A stretch of 55,231 nucleotides of DNA from an uncultured Paracoccaceae bacterium (lineage in GTDB: Bacteria; Pseudomonadota; Alphaproteobacteria; Rhodobacterales; Rhodobacteraceae): positions 1 to 55,231 of the forward strand of contig CALFSV010000049.1 of the NCBI GenBank assembly GCA_937916485.1. The letters run 5' to 3'. The notes under the pieces were generated by a model. It was not told where the DNA came from. It saw nothing but the letters and a program-made list of their open reading frames with translations, and did not search any database. Shown in pieces: positions 1-8,403 of this stretch; position 1 is the stretch's first letter, and each line of letters opens with the position of its first letter. A program made the translations under genes and the position numbers.

Positions 1-42
1 AAACTATCCCAGTTGGTGGACCACTTCAGTGGGGGCACTCCA
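1..42. mobile_element. possible terminus of an IS3-like insertion sequence (partial)
   Basis: Read on the minus strand from position 42, the sequence opens with TG and a C-rich run (TGGAGTGCCCCC) followed by GTGGTCCACC. That style resembles the TG...CA ends of IS3-family elements, whose body would lie left of the window. No transposase frame, matching second end or target duplication is visible, so this is a weak inference from terminal appearance only. Confidence 0.2.
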
Positions 43-576
43 GCTGGCTAGCCCGCCCTAAAGGCCCTGTATCGGGACGGTGTCAGCATCGATTTCTGCG
101 GGCTGGTTTGGCGTTTCGCGCGCCGAAGTTCACGAAAGCTGCTGACATCGCAACGCCATGTTCTGGCCAAGCCAAATTGGACCCATCCAGCATTTTGGTA
201 GCCCTTTCCGGCACAATTATATCCATAAGTATATAGAAGTTTCCTAATGAGCTATAATAATGACCTTCTTGGCTAGAATGCAGGTCAAATCGGGATGGGA
301 TCGCACCTGACTGAAAACGGCGACGCCGTGTTCATTTTGCCGTTCACCGACCAATTGCGGCAGCAATCTGACAACAGCTTGTCTCTATTGCGACGCCTCG
401 CTGTCTTTTTTCCGAAGCTGCGGTCGCAGATTTGGCGTTGTTATATCAAATTCGTACAGTCTGATGACTTTTAGGAAATTGTTTCCGTTCTGGAACGAGA
501 CGCTTGCAAGACCGATTCGCTTTTGCACTTTGGTTCGCGAAGGCTCATGGCGGATGCGACTCTCGTGTTTACCCAA
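43..576. other. gene-poor left flank, no supported gene
   Basis: About 530 bp with lower GC than the rest, especially an AT-rich stretch near 200-270 (tatatccataagtatata). Short open frames exist, including one of about 63 codons on the minus strand at 385-576, but none has a convincing ribosome binding site, codon bias or recognisable motif. It lies downstream of modC and upstream of the possible IS end, so it may be a decayed insertion site. Confidence 0.4.
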
Positions 577-1698
577 TCAAACGACTGTTGAGCCAGTTGA
601 GGCTGCCACCGCCCCGCCAGAACCGATATCGGTCGGCGCGACTGCAACGGTCTTGATCACGGCATGAACGGACAGCCCGTTTCGCAGGGCCAGGGCCGTA
701 GCGGATCGCCGGGTGACACGGGCCAAAAGTCGCTCCCCGCCCAGATCAATCTGCACAATGACTCCGGGTCCGGCCCCCTCATGCAAGGTCAGGATCCTGC
801 CCTTTAGGATGTTTAGCGCCGACAGACCCGTTGGACGGTCTAGGGCTACGATCACATCCTGCGCCTCGATGCGCAGGCGCAGGATGTGGCCGGGGCTTTC
901 TGGGCGCAGCGGGACAAACAGCCTGCCACCCGAACAGGCCACCTCTGTCAGGCCGTCCTCATGGTGTCCGATGATGGTCGCAGTCAGGACCGCACCTGCC
1001 CCCCGCACGCCCAGATGGGGCACAAGCACGGGGTCAGACAAAACCTCTTCGACGGGTCCGACGGCGCGGACGGTCCCGGCCTCCATCAGGACGAGGGTGT
1101 TGGCCAACTGCGCCACCTCGTCCAACGCGTGGCTGACGTAAAGGATCGGGGTTCGCGTCTCGTCCCTGATCCGGGCAAGGAAGGGCAGAACCTCTGCCTT
1201 GCGGGCGGCATCAAGGGCTGCCAAAGGCTCATCCATCAGCAGCAAGGCAGGACGCGACAGCAGGGCACGGCCGATGGCGACCCTCTGTTTCTCGCCTCCG
1301 GACAGGTCCCCGGGGCGGCGGTCCAGAAGCGGGGCGATGCCCAGAAGATCGGAGATCTGATCCAGCGACGGGCCGGGATCAGCGGGGGCAAACCGGGCCC
1401 CATAGTTCAGGTTCTGGCGGACCGACATATGGGGAAACAGCCGCCCCTCCTGAAACACATAGCCGATGCGCCGTTCATGCGGCGGCAGACGGATGCGCTG
1501 GGCGGTATCTTCAAGCACCCGCCCCTCGACGACGATCCGGGCCGAGGCCGGGCGGATCAGCCCTGCAACAGAATTGACCACGGTGGACTTGCCCGCGCCC
1601 GAGTGACCAAAAAGCGCCGTGACACCGGGCGGGACGGAAAAGGCAACCGAAAGCGAGAAATCCCCAACACGGTGCGAAATCTGGATGTCGAGGGTCAT
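577..1698 (-). CDS. modC: molybdate ABC transporter ATP-binding protein ModC
   Basis: 373-aa cytoplasmic ATPase that powers molybdate import through ModB. Walker A GHSGAGKST lies at about residues 31-39, the ABC signature LSGGEKQR at 132-139 and Walker B LLLMDEP at 152-158. A C-terminal region of about 80 residues corresponds to the TOBE/molybdate-binding domain that separates ModC from generic ATPases. The ATG at 1698 overlaps the modB stop codon (ATGA), which fixes the start and indicates translational coupling. An in-frame extension upstream exists but would lie inside modB. It is the last gene of modEABC. Length is typical of ModC (about 350-370 aa). Confidence 0.93.
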   Translation of the reverse strand: MTLDIQISHRVGDFSLSVAFSVPPGVTALFGHSGAGKSTVVNSVAGLIRPASARIVVEGRVLEDTAQRIRLPPHERRIGYVFQEGRLFPHMSVRQNLNYGARFAPADPGPSLDQISDLLGIAPLLDRRPGDLSGGEKQRVAIGRALLSRPALLLMDEPLAALDAARKAEVLPFLARIRDETRTPILYVSHALDEVAQLANTLVLMEAGTVRAVGPVEEVLSDPVLVPHLGVRGAGAVLTATIIGHHEDGLTEVACSGGRLFVPLRPESPGHILRLRIEAQDVIVALDRPTGLSALNILKGRILTLHEGAGPGVIVQIDLGGERLLARVTRRSATALALRNGLSVHAVIKTVAVAPTDIGSGGAVAASTGSTVV

Positions 1699-2405
1699 GC
1701 CCCCTCCTCCCGTCCGGCGATCCGTCGACCGACGCGCCGGGCAAGGACTTCGGACAGGGCAAGCGCACCGAGGGCAAGGACGACCGACACAATGACCAAC
1801 CGCCATGCCGCCCCCTCTCCTCCGGGGACCTGAAGAAAGGCGTAGATGGCAGAAGGGACGGTGCGGGTTTCGCCGGGGATGTTCGACACAAAGGTGATCG
1901 TTGCCCCAAATTCGCCCATCGCCTTGGCAAAGCCCAGAACCATGCCTGCCAGAATACCCGGCAGGATAAGCGGTAGGGTGACCGTGACAAACACCCAGGC
2001 CCGAGAGGCGCCGAGGGTCGCGGCGGCCTGCTCAAGCTTTGGATCTACGGCCTCGATAGACAACCGGATGGCACGGACGAGCAGGGGAAAGGCCATCACC
2101 GCCGCTGCCAGCGCCGCGCCCGTCCAGCGAAAGGCAAGGACGATCCCAAAGGTCTGGTCGAGGAATGCCCCGACCGGACCGCGCGTTCCGAACGTCAGAA
2201 GCAGCAGATACCCTGTCACCACCGGGGGCAGGACAAGCGGAAGATGGACTAGCCCATTCAATAGCGCCCATCCCGGAAACCGCCAGCGGGCCAGGGCATA
2301 GGCGGCAAGGATACCCGGCGGCAGGCTAAGCACCGTCGCCCAAAGGGCTACCTTTAGGGACAAGGCAACGGCCTGCCATTCGTCGGGTCCTAGCCAGTTT
2401 GTCAC
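1695..2405 (-). CDS. modB: molybdate ABC transporter permease ModB
   Basis: Inner-membrane permease of 236 aa if translation begins at the GTG at 2405, four bases after the modA stop. About five hydrophobic helices are visible, plus the EAA-type cytoplasmic loop (EQAAATLGASRAWVF...LP) that contacts the ATPase. A longer open frame reaches 2510, but its extra 35 residues are basic, lie inside modA and are not family-like, so the GTG start is preferred. It sits between modA and modC in the expected molybdate transporter order. Confidence 0.9.
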   Translation of the reverse strand: MTNWLGPDEWQAVALSLKVALWATVLSLPPGILAAYALARWRFPGWALLNGLVHLPLVLPPVVTGYLLLLTFGTRGPVGAFLDQTFGIVLAFRWTGAALAAAVMAFPLLVRAIRLSIEAVDPKLEQAAATLGASRAWVFVTVTLPLILPGILAGMVLGFAKAMGEFGATITFVSNIPGETRTVPSAIYAFLQVPGGEGAAWRLVIVSVVLALGALALSEVLARRVGRRIAGREEGA

Positions 2406-2409
2406 ACGG

Positions 2410-3165
2410 TCATTCCGTACCGGGAAGGGTAAAGCCTTCGCGCGCAAACGCGGCGCTGGCGCTCGCGCCTTGCAGGTAGGCAAGGGCATCAAGTGTCTGC
2501 GCCGTGTCACGCCCTGTCAGTGCGGCGGCGGGATAGACGATGGGCGGATGGCTGTCGGGCGGAAAGGTTCCGATGACAGTGACATCCGGTGACGCGGCAG
2601 CGTCGGTCGCGTAGACGATGCCAAGAGCCGCCTCGCCCAGCGCCACAAGGGCAAGTGCCGCGCGGACATTGTCGGTTTGGGCGACCCGGGGGGCGACGGC
2701 GTCCCAAAGGCCAAGGCTGCTCAGCGCCGCCTTGCCATAGATCCCAGCCGGAACCGCATCGACCAGCGCCATGGCCAAACGGTCGTTGCCCAACAGTCCG
2801 GCCAGATGGAGGTCAGGCGAAATCTCGACCGGCGACGCCGCCCCGTGTGCGATCAGGACAAGGCTGTTTCCCAGCAGATCCCGGCGCGTCTGATCCGCGA
2901 TAAGGCCTTCGCTGGCCAGAAGATCCATCCAGTCGGAATTGGCTGAAATGAAGATGTCCGCGGGTGCCCCTTGCCGGATTTGCTGCGCAAGGACCGAGCT
3001 TCCGGCATAAGCGATCACAAGGCGGTTGCCGGTTTCGGCCTCATATCCCGCTGCAACGACATCAAGCGCATTTCCGAGGCTGGCCGCGGCAAAGACCGAG
3101 ATGTCATCAGCCAAGGCAGGTGTCGTGCCAAGGGCAAGCGCAAGGCAGATGCCGACAGGGTTCAT
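2410..3165 (-). CDS. modA: periplasmic molybdate-binding protein ModA
   Basis: 251-aa substrate-binding protein with a signal peptide of about 19 residues ending TTPALA-DD. The mature part begins with the ModA-type ISVFAAASLGNAL, and FAAASL supplies an oxyanion-binding serine. Further family features are YAGSSVLAQQI, GAPADIFISANSDW and the NVRAALALVALGEAALGIVYATDA segment (shown only by its position, residues about 165-188). It captures molybdate or tungstate for ModBC. The 70-bp gap to modE may hold an operator, but I could not identify a clear ModE site. Length matches the family. Confidence 0.93.
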   Translation of the reverse strand: MNPVGICLALALGTTPALADDISVFAAASLGNALDVVAAGYEAETGNRLVIAYAGSSVLAQQIRQGAPADIFISANSDWMDLLASEGLIADQTRRDLLGNSLVLIAHGAASPVEISPDLHLAGLLGNDRLAMALVDAVPAGIYGKAALSSLGLWDAVAPRVAQTDNVRAALALVALGEAALGIVYATDAAASPDVTVIGTFPPDSHPPIVYPAAALTGRDTAQTLDALAYLQGASASAAFAREGFTLPGTE

Positions 3166-3235
3166 GGGACGGGCCCTCTAAAATCCGATATGTTCGGCGG
3201 GAAACGTCGCACTCTGTACCCCAAGGGGGCAAGCG

Positions 3236-3646
3236 TTATTTCCCGTCAGACGTATCCCTAAGATAGGAGCGGATCGCCTCTATCTCGGCCGCTCCCGCCC
3301 CGGCCACGACGGCCTCAAGCGCGCGGTAATGGGCCAGTACGGCACGCCCCGCCTCGGTCACCTCGGCCCCGCCACCGCTGGCCCCGCCCCGAGAGGTCAG
3401 CACAAGCGGATCGCGAAATGCTGCGTTCATCTCATCGACAAGGGACCAGGCGCGCTTGTAGCTCATCTCCATCCGCCTTCCGGCAGCAGAGATTGACCCC
3501 TCGGCGCTGATCGCCTCAAGCAGGTCCGCCTTGCCGGGGCCAAGCATCGCCTCGGCCCCGAACAAAAGGCGCAGGCGCAGGCGGGTGTCAGAGCCTGTGT
3601 CCGGCCCTACCGGGCGGACGGTCACGGGGTCCTTCCCGCCTGCCAC
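3236..3646 (-). CDS. modE: ModE-family molybdenum regulator, DNA-binding domain only
   Basis: 136-aa winged-helix protein with the ModE/LysR-like HTH (GPGKADLLEAISAEGSISAA..., then MSYKRAWSLVDEMN at about 62-75). E. coli ModE is near 260 aa and has two C-terminal molybdate-binding (MOP) domains. Here these are absent, so it is the short single-domain type and metal sensing must occur otherwise. GTG at 3646 begins two bases after the scoB stop. A second GTG at 3625 follows GGGAAGGA and could be the true start. It heads modEABC but is cotranscribed, by position, with scoAB. Confidence 0.8.
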   Translation of the reverse strand: MAGGKDPVTVRPVGPDTGSDTRLRLRLLFGAEAMLGPGKADLLEAISAEGSISAAGRRMEMSYKRAWSLVDEMNAAFRDPLVLTSRGGASGGGAEVTEAGRAVLAHYRALEAVVAGAGAAEIEAIRSYLRDTSDGK

Positions 3647-3648
3647 GA

Positions 3649-4275
3649 TCAGACGATCGTCGCCTCGGTTGCGGCGCGAAGCTCATCCTCGGTCACGCCA
3701 TCGGCACATTCGACGATCTTCAGGCCACCATCAACGACATCCAGAACACCAAGGTTGGTGATGATGCGGTCGACGACCGACGCCCCGGTCAGAGGCAGGG
3801 TGCAGGACTTGAGGACCTTGCTTTCGCCGTGCTTGTTGGTGTGGTCCATAACAACGACGACACGGCCAACACCGGCCACAAGGTCCATGGCGCCGCCCAT
3901 ACCCTTGACGAGCTTGCCCGGGATCATCCAGTTCGCCAGATCGCCGTTTTCGGCAACCTCCATCGCGCCCAGGATCGCCATTGCGATCTTGCCGCCGCGG
4001 ATCATGCCAAAGGATGTGGCACTGTCGAAATAGGCGGAATGGGGCAGCTCGGTGATGGTCTGCTTACCCGCATTGATCAGGTCCGCGTCCTCTTCGCCTT
4101 CGTAGGGAAAGGGGCCCATGCCCAACATGCCGTTCTCGGACTGAAGGGTGACGGTGATCCCCTCGGGGATATAGTTGGAGACGAGCGTCGGGATGCCGAT
4201 CCCAAGGTTCACGTACCAGCCATCCTGAAGCTCTTGTGCCGCGCGGGCGGCCATCTGACTGCGATCCCAAGGCAT
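3649..4275 (-). CDS. scoB: 3-oxoacid CoA-transferase subunit B
   Basis: 208-aa beta subunit of succinyl-CoA:3-ketoacid (acetoacetate) CoA transferase. The catalytic glutamate of the [10 protein letters not shown] motif is E47. It also shows the family N terminus ([18 protein letters not shown]) and the [11 protein letters not shown] segment. The heterotetramer with ScoA transfers CoA between succinyl-CoA and acetoacetate. Its ATG overlaps the scoA stop by one base (TAATG), so the two subunits are coupled. modE begins three bases downstream, an unusual neighbour. Confidence 0.93.
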   Translation of the reverse strand: MPWDRSQMAARAAQELQDGWYVNLGIGIPTLVSNYIPEGITVTLQSENGMLGMGPFPYEGEEDADLINAGKQTITELPHSAYFDSATSFGMIRGGKIAMAILGAMEVAENGDLANWMIPGKLVKGMGGAMDLVAGVGRVVVVMDHTNKHGESKVLKSCTLPLTGASVVDRIITNLGVLDVVDGGLKIVECADGVTEDELRAATEATIV

Positions 4276-4979
4276 TATGCTGTCTCCCGCTTGCGCGTCG
4301 TGCGCTGTTCAATCCGCTTTTCGTGTTCGCCCTGAATGATCCGGTGCACATAGATGCCCGGCAGGTGGATCTCATCCGCGCCAAGGCTGCCGACAGGCAC
4401 GATTTCCTCAACCTCGACCACACAGACCTTGCCGCACATGGCAGCCGGCGGGTTGAAATTGCGGGCGGTCTTGCGGAAGACGAGGTTGCCCGTCTCATCC
4501 GCCTTCCAGGCCTTCACGATAGACAGGTCTGCAACGATGCCACGCTCAAGAATGTAGGTCTGGCCGTCGAATTCCTTGTGCTCTTTGCCCTCGGCGATGA
4601 CGGTGCCCACACCTGTCTTGGTGTAGAAACCGGGAATGCCGCAACCGCCCGACCGCATACGCTCGGCCAGGGTGCCTTGCGGGTTGAATTCCAACTCAAG
4701 CTCACCAGAAAGGTATTGACGCATGAATTCGGCGTTTTCGCCAACGTAGGACGAGATCATCTTTTTGACCTGGCGGGTCTGCAGCAGGATGCCGATGCCG
4801 AAATCGTCCACGCCGGCATTGTTCGACGCAAAGGTCAGATCCTTGGTGCCCGCGTCCTTGATTGCCTCAAGCAGAAGTTCGGGAATACCGCACAAACCGA
4901 AACCACCTGCGGCAATGAACATGCCGTCCGACAAAAGGCCATCAAGGGCCGTAGCTGCATCAGGGTAGATCTTTTTCAT
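4275..4979 (-). CDS. scoA: 3-oxoacid CoA-transferase subunit A
   Basis: 234-aa alpha subunit. The N terminus carries the glycine-rich [18 protein letters not shown] loop, and the body has the expected [11 protein letters not shown] and [18 protein letters not shown] segments (given as landmarks). ATG at 4979 follows AAGGA at an optimal distance. A frame extending to 5051 is not family-like. First gene of the scoAB-modEABC run, with its promoter expected in the 310-bp gap upstream. With the thiolase at 37 kb this supports ketone-body or polyhydroxybutyrate-related metabolism. Confidence 0.93.
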   Translation of the reverse strand: MKKIYPDAATALDGLLSDGMFIAAGGFGLCGIPELLLEAIKDAGTKDLTFASNNAGVDDFGIGILLQTRQVKKMISSYVGENAEFMRQYLSGELELEFNPQGTLAERMRSGGCGIPGFYTKTGVGTVIAEGKEHKEFDGQTYILERGIVADLSIVKAWKADETGNLVFRKTARNFNPPAAMCGKVCVVEVEEIVPVGSLGADEIHLPGIYVHRIIQGEHEKRIEQRTTRKRETA

Positions 4980-5290
4980 CCTGGAATCCTTCTCTCCCGC
5001 AAGGTCACCATCTTTCCCCAAGGGAATGACGCGCCGGGACGAAAAGGGCAAGTGGCGGCGACGTCTCCGCCCTGTAACCTTGCCAAAAACCAGGTCATGC
5101 CGGGTCAGCGGCAGAGCAAGCCGGACATCTGGTCACGAAAAAGTGGTCTCGGATTCACCACAGGGCGGAAGCATCGGCGGAAATGGGCCGTTTTGTTTGC
5201 TGATATGCAGAGTTTTGGCTATAACCATGACCTAGTTTCAAAGCAATTCTGACGTTCTTTGTAAGTTCCGTGCCCAAATGGAAGTCTGCC
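4980..5290. promoter_or_regulatory. divergent intergenic region between scoA and the L,D-transpeptidase gene
   Basis: About 310 bp without a supported gene, between divergently transcribed genes, so it must contain both promoters. A TATAAC-like hexamer in ggctataaccatg (about 5217-5229) is a candidate -10 for the rightward gene, without a clear -35. No strong inverted repeat or operator was recognised. Confidence 0.35.
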
Positions 5291-5932
5291 ATGCTTACCC
5301 GCCGCCATTTCATTGCCACCTCGGCTTTTGCCCTGTCCGCCGCCGCGACCGGCCCAATCGCCGCGCAGACCGCGCCGCTGCAACTTGATGTTCTGCCAGA
5401 GCAGGTCGATCCTACCGCCATAACCTTGCCGCCAACGGTTGAGGGCAACTATGTAATCCCGGAACGGTACCAGGCCCGCATTGTGCCGGTTATGCCTGGG
5501 CTGACCCCGAATGAGATTCATATCGTCAGCCATTCTTACCACCTCTACTTTATCCTGCCCAATGACATGGCCATCCGATACGGCGTGGCTGTCGGTCAGC
5601 AAGGTCTTGGCTGGGCCGGTCAGGCAACCATCGCCCGCAAGGTCGAGTGGCCAAGCTGGACACCGACCCAAGAGATGATCGAGCGCGATCCGAATGCCTA
5701 CGCCCAACACGCCGATGGCATGCCAGGTGGCCCGTCAAACCCGCTGGGCGCCCGGGCGCTGTACTTCTTCCAAGGCACGACTGACACGGCGATACGGGTG
5801 CATGGCACGACCAGCCCCCGGTCCATCGGGTCTTCGGCGTCCAATGGATGTTTCCGGATGTACAACAGCCACGTCATCGACCTGTACAACCGTGTGCCTC
5901 TTGGCACCCGGGCGTTTGCCTACACCGCCTGA
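5291..5932 (+). CDS. L,D-transpeptidase (YkuD domain) with Tat-like signal
   Basis: 213-aa exported peptidoglycan cross-linking or protein-anchoring enzyme. It begins MLTRRHFIATSAFALSAAA, a twin-arginine-like signal, with likely cleavage near AAQ. The YkuD catalytic centre is clear: H171 in RVHGTT and C187 in SNGCFRMYN, with S178 in PRSIGSS. PGLTPNEIHIV and the IRYGVAVG strand are typical of alphaproteobacterial ErfK/YbiS-type proteins. ATG 5291 is preceded by GGAAG. An in-frame ATG at 5270 would add seven residues ahead of the signal. It is followed by a hairpin terminator. Confidence 0.88.
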   Translation: MLTRRHFIATSAFALSAAATGPIAAQTAPLQLDVLPEQVDPTAITLPPTVEGNYVIPERYQARIVPVMPGLTPNEIHIVSHSYHLYFILPNDMAIRYGVAVGQQGLGWAGQATIARKVEWPSWTPTQEMIERDPNAYAQHADGMPGGPSNPLGARALYFFQGTTDTAIRVHGTTSPRSIGSSASNGCFRMYNSHVIDLYNRVPLGTRAFAYTA

Positions 5933-5952
5933 CCTGAAGGGTCCGACAATGA

Positions 5953-5985
5953 AAAGAGCCGCGTCATCTAAGGGCGCGGCTCTTT
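5953..5985. terminator. bidirectional hairpin terminator
   Basis: A perfect 11-bp stem pairs AAAGAGCCGCG (5953-5963) with CGCGGCTCTTT (5975-5985) around an 11-nt loop. It lies between the convergent L,D-transpeptidase and peroxiredoxin genes. The A-run on the left and T-run on the right let it act in both directions. Confidence 0.8.
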
Positions 5986-6009
5986 GCGTTTTCCAATGGT
6001 TGCGAGGTT

Positions 6010-6663
6010 TTAGCCTGGCAAGCTTGTCTTACGCAGGTAGGGCAGTACCGTTTCAAAGCTGCCGAACTTGGCCGTCGCATCTTCGTTGCTGACGGTGACG
6101 GGAATGATCACATCCTGACCGACCTGCCAGTTTGCAGGGGTCGCAACACCGTGCTTGGCTGCGGTTTGCAGACCACCGAGCGCGCGCAGAACCTCGGCAA
6201 AGTTGCGGCCGACGTTCATCGGATAGGTCATCGACAGCTTTAGTTTCTTATCCGGACCAATGATGAAGACGACGCGGACGGTCGCGGTGTCATTGGGGGT
6301 CCGGCCATCGGGCAGATAGGCCTCGGCAGGCAGCATGTCGAAGGCTTTGGACAGCGACAGGTCGACATCGGCCACGATCGGAAAGCTCGGGTCAGCGCCC
6401 CCGGCGGTGGCAATGTCCTTCTTCCACTTCACGTGGTCTGCAACGCCATCCACGGAAATGCCCATGACCTTGGTGCCCCGTTTGGCCCATTCTTCGGCCA
6501 GCTGGGCAACCGCGCCGAATTCGGTCGTGCAAACCGGGGTAAAGTCCTTGGGGTGGCTGAACAGGATCGCCCAGCTGTCACCAATCCAGTCATGCAGGCT
6601 TAGAGTGCCCTGATCTGTTTCGACGGTCAGATCTGGAATCGTGTCGTTGATACGCAGGCCCAT
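6010..6663 (-). CDS. 1-Cys peroxiredoxin (Prx6 family)
   Basis: 217-aa thiol peroxidase that reduces H2O2 and organic hydroperoxides. The peroxidatic motif HPKDFTPVCTTE contains C45, the only cysteine in the protein, so no internal resolving cysteine exists and it belongs to the 1-Cys class. The C-terminal Prx6 extension (YPMNVGRNFAEVLRALGGLQ, then NWQVGQDVIIP) is present and the length is family-typical. ATG at 6663 follows AGGAGG. It is a single gene converging on the L,D-transpeptidase and divergent from the aldehyde dehydrogenase. Confidence 0.93.
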   Translation of the reverse strand: MGLRINDTIPDLTVETDQGTLSLHDWIGDSWAILFSHPKDFTPVCTTEFGAVAQLAEEWAKRGTKVMGISVDGVADHVKWKKDIATAGGADPSFPIVADVDLSLSKAFDMLPAEAYLPDGRTPNDTATVRVVFIIGPDKKLKLSMTYPMNVGRNFAEVLRALGGLQTAAKHGVATPANWQVGQDVIIPVTVSNEDATAKFGSFETVLPYLRKTSLPG

Positions 6664-6782
6664 GTCGGTCCTCCTTTAGTGCGGCTCATGCGCTTCATAT
6701 AGGCAACTCCAAGTCGCCTTTCCACCGCTTGCGGACAACAGTCCGTAGTGCCACTGTCCTGCCGAATCCGAAGGAGCATCCC

Positions 6783-8222
6783 ATGATCGAAAAGCGTGAC
6801 TTCTACATCAACGGCCAATGGGTCGCGCCCGCCGCACCCCGCGATTGCAGCGTGATCGACCCCTCGACCGAAGAGGTCTGTGCGATCATTTCACTGGGTG
6901 ACAGCCCCGATACCGACGCTGCCGTGGCCGCCGCCAAGGCCGCCTTTCCCGCCTGGGCCGCCACTGACCCGTCCGAACGCAGGGCCTTGGTCGCGCGTAT
7001 CCTGGAACAGTATTACGCCCGTGAAGAAGAGATGGCACAGGCCATCAGCCTTGAGATGGGCGCCCCCATCGACATGTCCCGCGCAGATCAGGCAACCTGC
7101 CTGCCCTGGCATCTTGAGAACTTTTTGACCGCCTTCGACCAGATCGAATGGATCCGCCCCCTGCGCGCCGATACCCCGAATGACCGCATCGCGATGGAGC
7201 CTATCGGCGTTGTCGGCCTGATCACGCCATGGAACTGGCCGATGAACCAGGTCACCCTCAAGGTGATCCCGGCCCTTCTGGCGGGCTGCACCTGCGTGCT
7301 GAAACCCTCGGAAGAGGCGCCGCTGTCGTCGCTGCTGTTTGCTGAATTCGTGCATGACGCAGGCTGCCCCCCCGGTGTCTTCAACCTCGTCAACGGCGAC
7401 GGGGCCGGGGTTGGAACCCAATTGTCCGCCCACCCGGATGTGGAGATGATATCGTTCACTGGATCCACCCGGGCCGGACGGGCGATCTCGAGAACCGCCG
7501 CCGAAACGCTCAAGCGGGTGACCCTCGAACTGGGTGGCAAGGGCGCCAATCTGGTCTTTGCCGATGCCGGCGAAAAGGCCGTCCGCGCCGGGGTCAAACA
7601 TATGATGAACAACTCGGGCCAAAGCTGTAATGCGCCCTCGCGGATGCTGGTCGAACGCAGCTTTTACGACGAGGCGGTCGAGATTGCCCGCGTCGCGGTC
7701 GAGGCAATCAGCGTCGGCCCCGCTTCGCAGCCGGGCAATCACATCGGACCTGTCGTCAACCGCCGCCAGTGGGACCAGATCCAGGGCTATATCCAGAAGG
7801 GTATCGACGAAGGTGCGCGTCTGGTCGTCGGTGGTCCGGGACTACCTGAAGGGATGAACAAGGGTTTCTACGTCCGCCCCACGGTCTTTGCTGACGTCAA
7901 ACCCGGCATGACCATTGAACGGGAAGAGATCTTTGGCCCTGTCCTGTCCATCCTTCCCTTTGACAGCGAAGAAGAGGCCGTCGCCATCGCCAACGATACG
8001 CCCTACGGCCTGACCAACTACGTCCAGTCTGCCGATGGACCACGCCGCAACCGACTGGCCCGTCAGCTCCGCTCTGGCATGGTCGAGATGAATGGCAGGG
8101 GACGGGGGGCCGGTTCGCCCTTTGGGGGGGTAAAGGCCTCGGGCCGCGCGCGCGAAGGCGGCGTATGGGGGATCGAAGAGTTCCTCGAGGCCAAAGCCAT
8201 CTCTGGCTGGGCAGCCGAGTAG
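6783..8222 (+). CDS. aldehyde dehydrogenase family protein
   Basis: 479-aa NAD(P)+-dependent aldehyde dehydrogenase. The cofactor segment ITPWNWPMNQ, the catalytic base E249 in LELGGKGAN, nucleophile C282 in NSGQSCNAPSR and the EEIFGPVLSI motif are all present. ATG at 6783 follows AAGGAG; an upstream in-frame extension to 6729 lacks homology-like sequence. Substrate cannot be read from sequence. It is followed by a long nested hairpin and then the dioxygenase/hydrolase pair, so it may oxidise an aldehyde from the same pathway. Confidence 0.92.
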   Translation: MIEKRDFYINGQWVAPAAPRDCSVIDPSTEEVCAIISLGDSPDTDAAVAAAKAAFPAWAATDPSERRALVARILEQYYAREEEMAQAISLEMGAPIDMSRADQATCLPWHLENFLTAFDQIEWIRPLRADTPNDRIAMEPIGVVGLITPWNWPMNQVTLKVIPALLAGCTCVLKPSEEAPLSSLLFAEFVHDAGCPPGVFNLVNGDGAGVGTQLSAHPDVEMISFTGSTRAGRAISRTAAETLKRVTLELGGKGANLVFADAGEKAVRAGVKHMMNNSGQSCNAPSRMLVERSFYDEAVEIARVAVEAISVGPASQPGNHIGPVVNRRQWDQIQGYIQKGIDEGARLVVGGPGLPEGMNKGFYVRPTVFADVKPGMTIEREEIFGPVLSILPFDSEEEAVAIANDTPYGLTNYVQSADGPRRNRLARQLRSGMVEMNGRGRGAGSPFGGVKASGRAREGGVWGIEEFLEAKAISGWAAE

Positions 8223-8241
8223 GCACCCCTAGGCGATAAAC

Positions 8242-8283
8242 GGGCACCGCTCCTCCAGTCGTTCTGGAGGCAAGGCGGTGCCC
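8242..8283 (+). terminator. nested stem-loop downstream of aldehyde dehydrogenase
   Basis: Outer arms GGGCACCGC (8242-8250) and GCGGTGCCC (8275-8283) enclose inner arms CCTCCAG (8252-8258) and CTGGAGG (8264-8270) around the loop TCGTT. Both arms pair perfectly. No T-run follows, so this is either a Rho-assisted terminator or an mRNA 3'-end stabiliser. Confidence 0.6.
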
Positions 8284-8403
8284 CGGCCTAGACAGACTCT
8301 GGACCTCATGTTCGCATATGCACAGAATTCGTGCGAGCATCGCCGTTTTCCGCACAGTCGCAAATGATATGTTCTACCCAATCACGGAACATAGGAGTTT
8401 GCC

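Noticed and set aside
385..576. 63-codon minus-strand frame at the left end
   Set aside because: No ribosome binding site, low complexity of evidence and no recognised family.
3166..3235. ModE operator (Mo-box) between modE and modA
   Set aside because: Only a 4-bp-arm palindrome (CCGA...TCGG) was seen, too weak to call.
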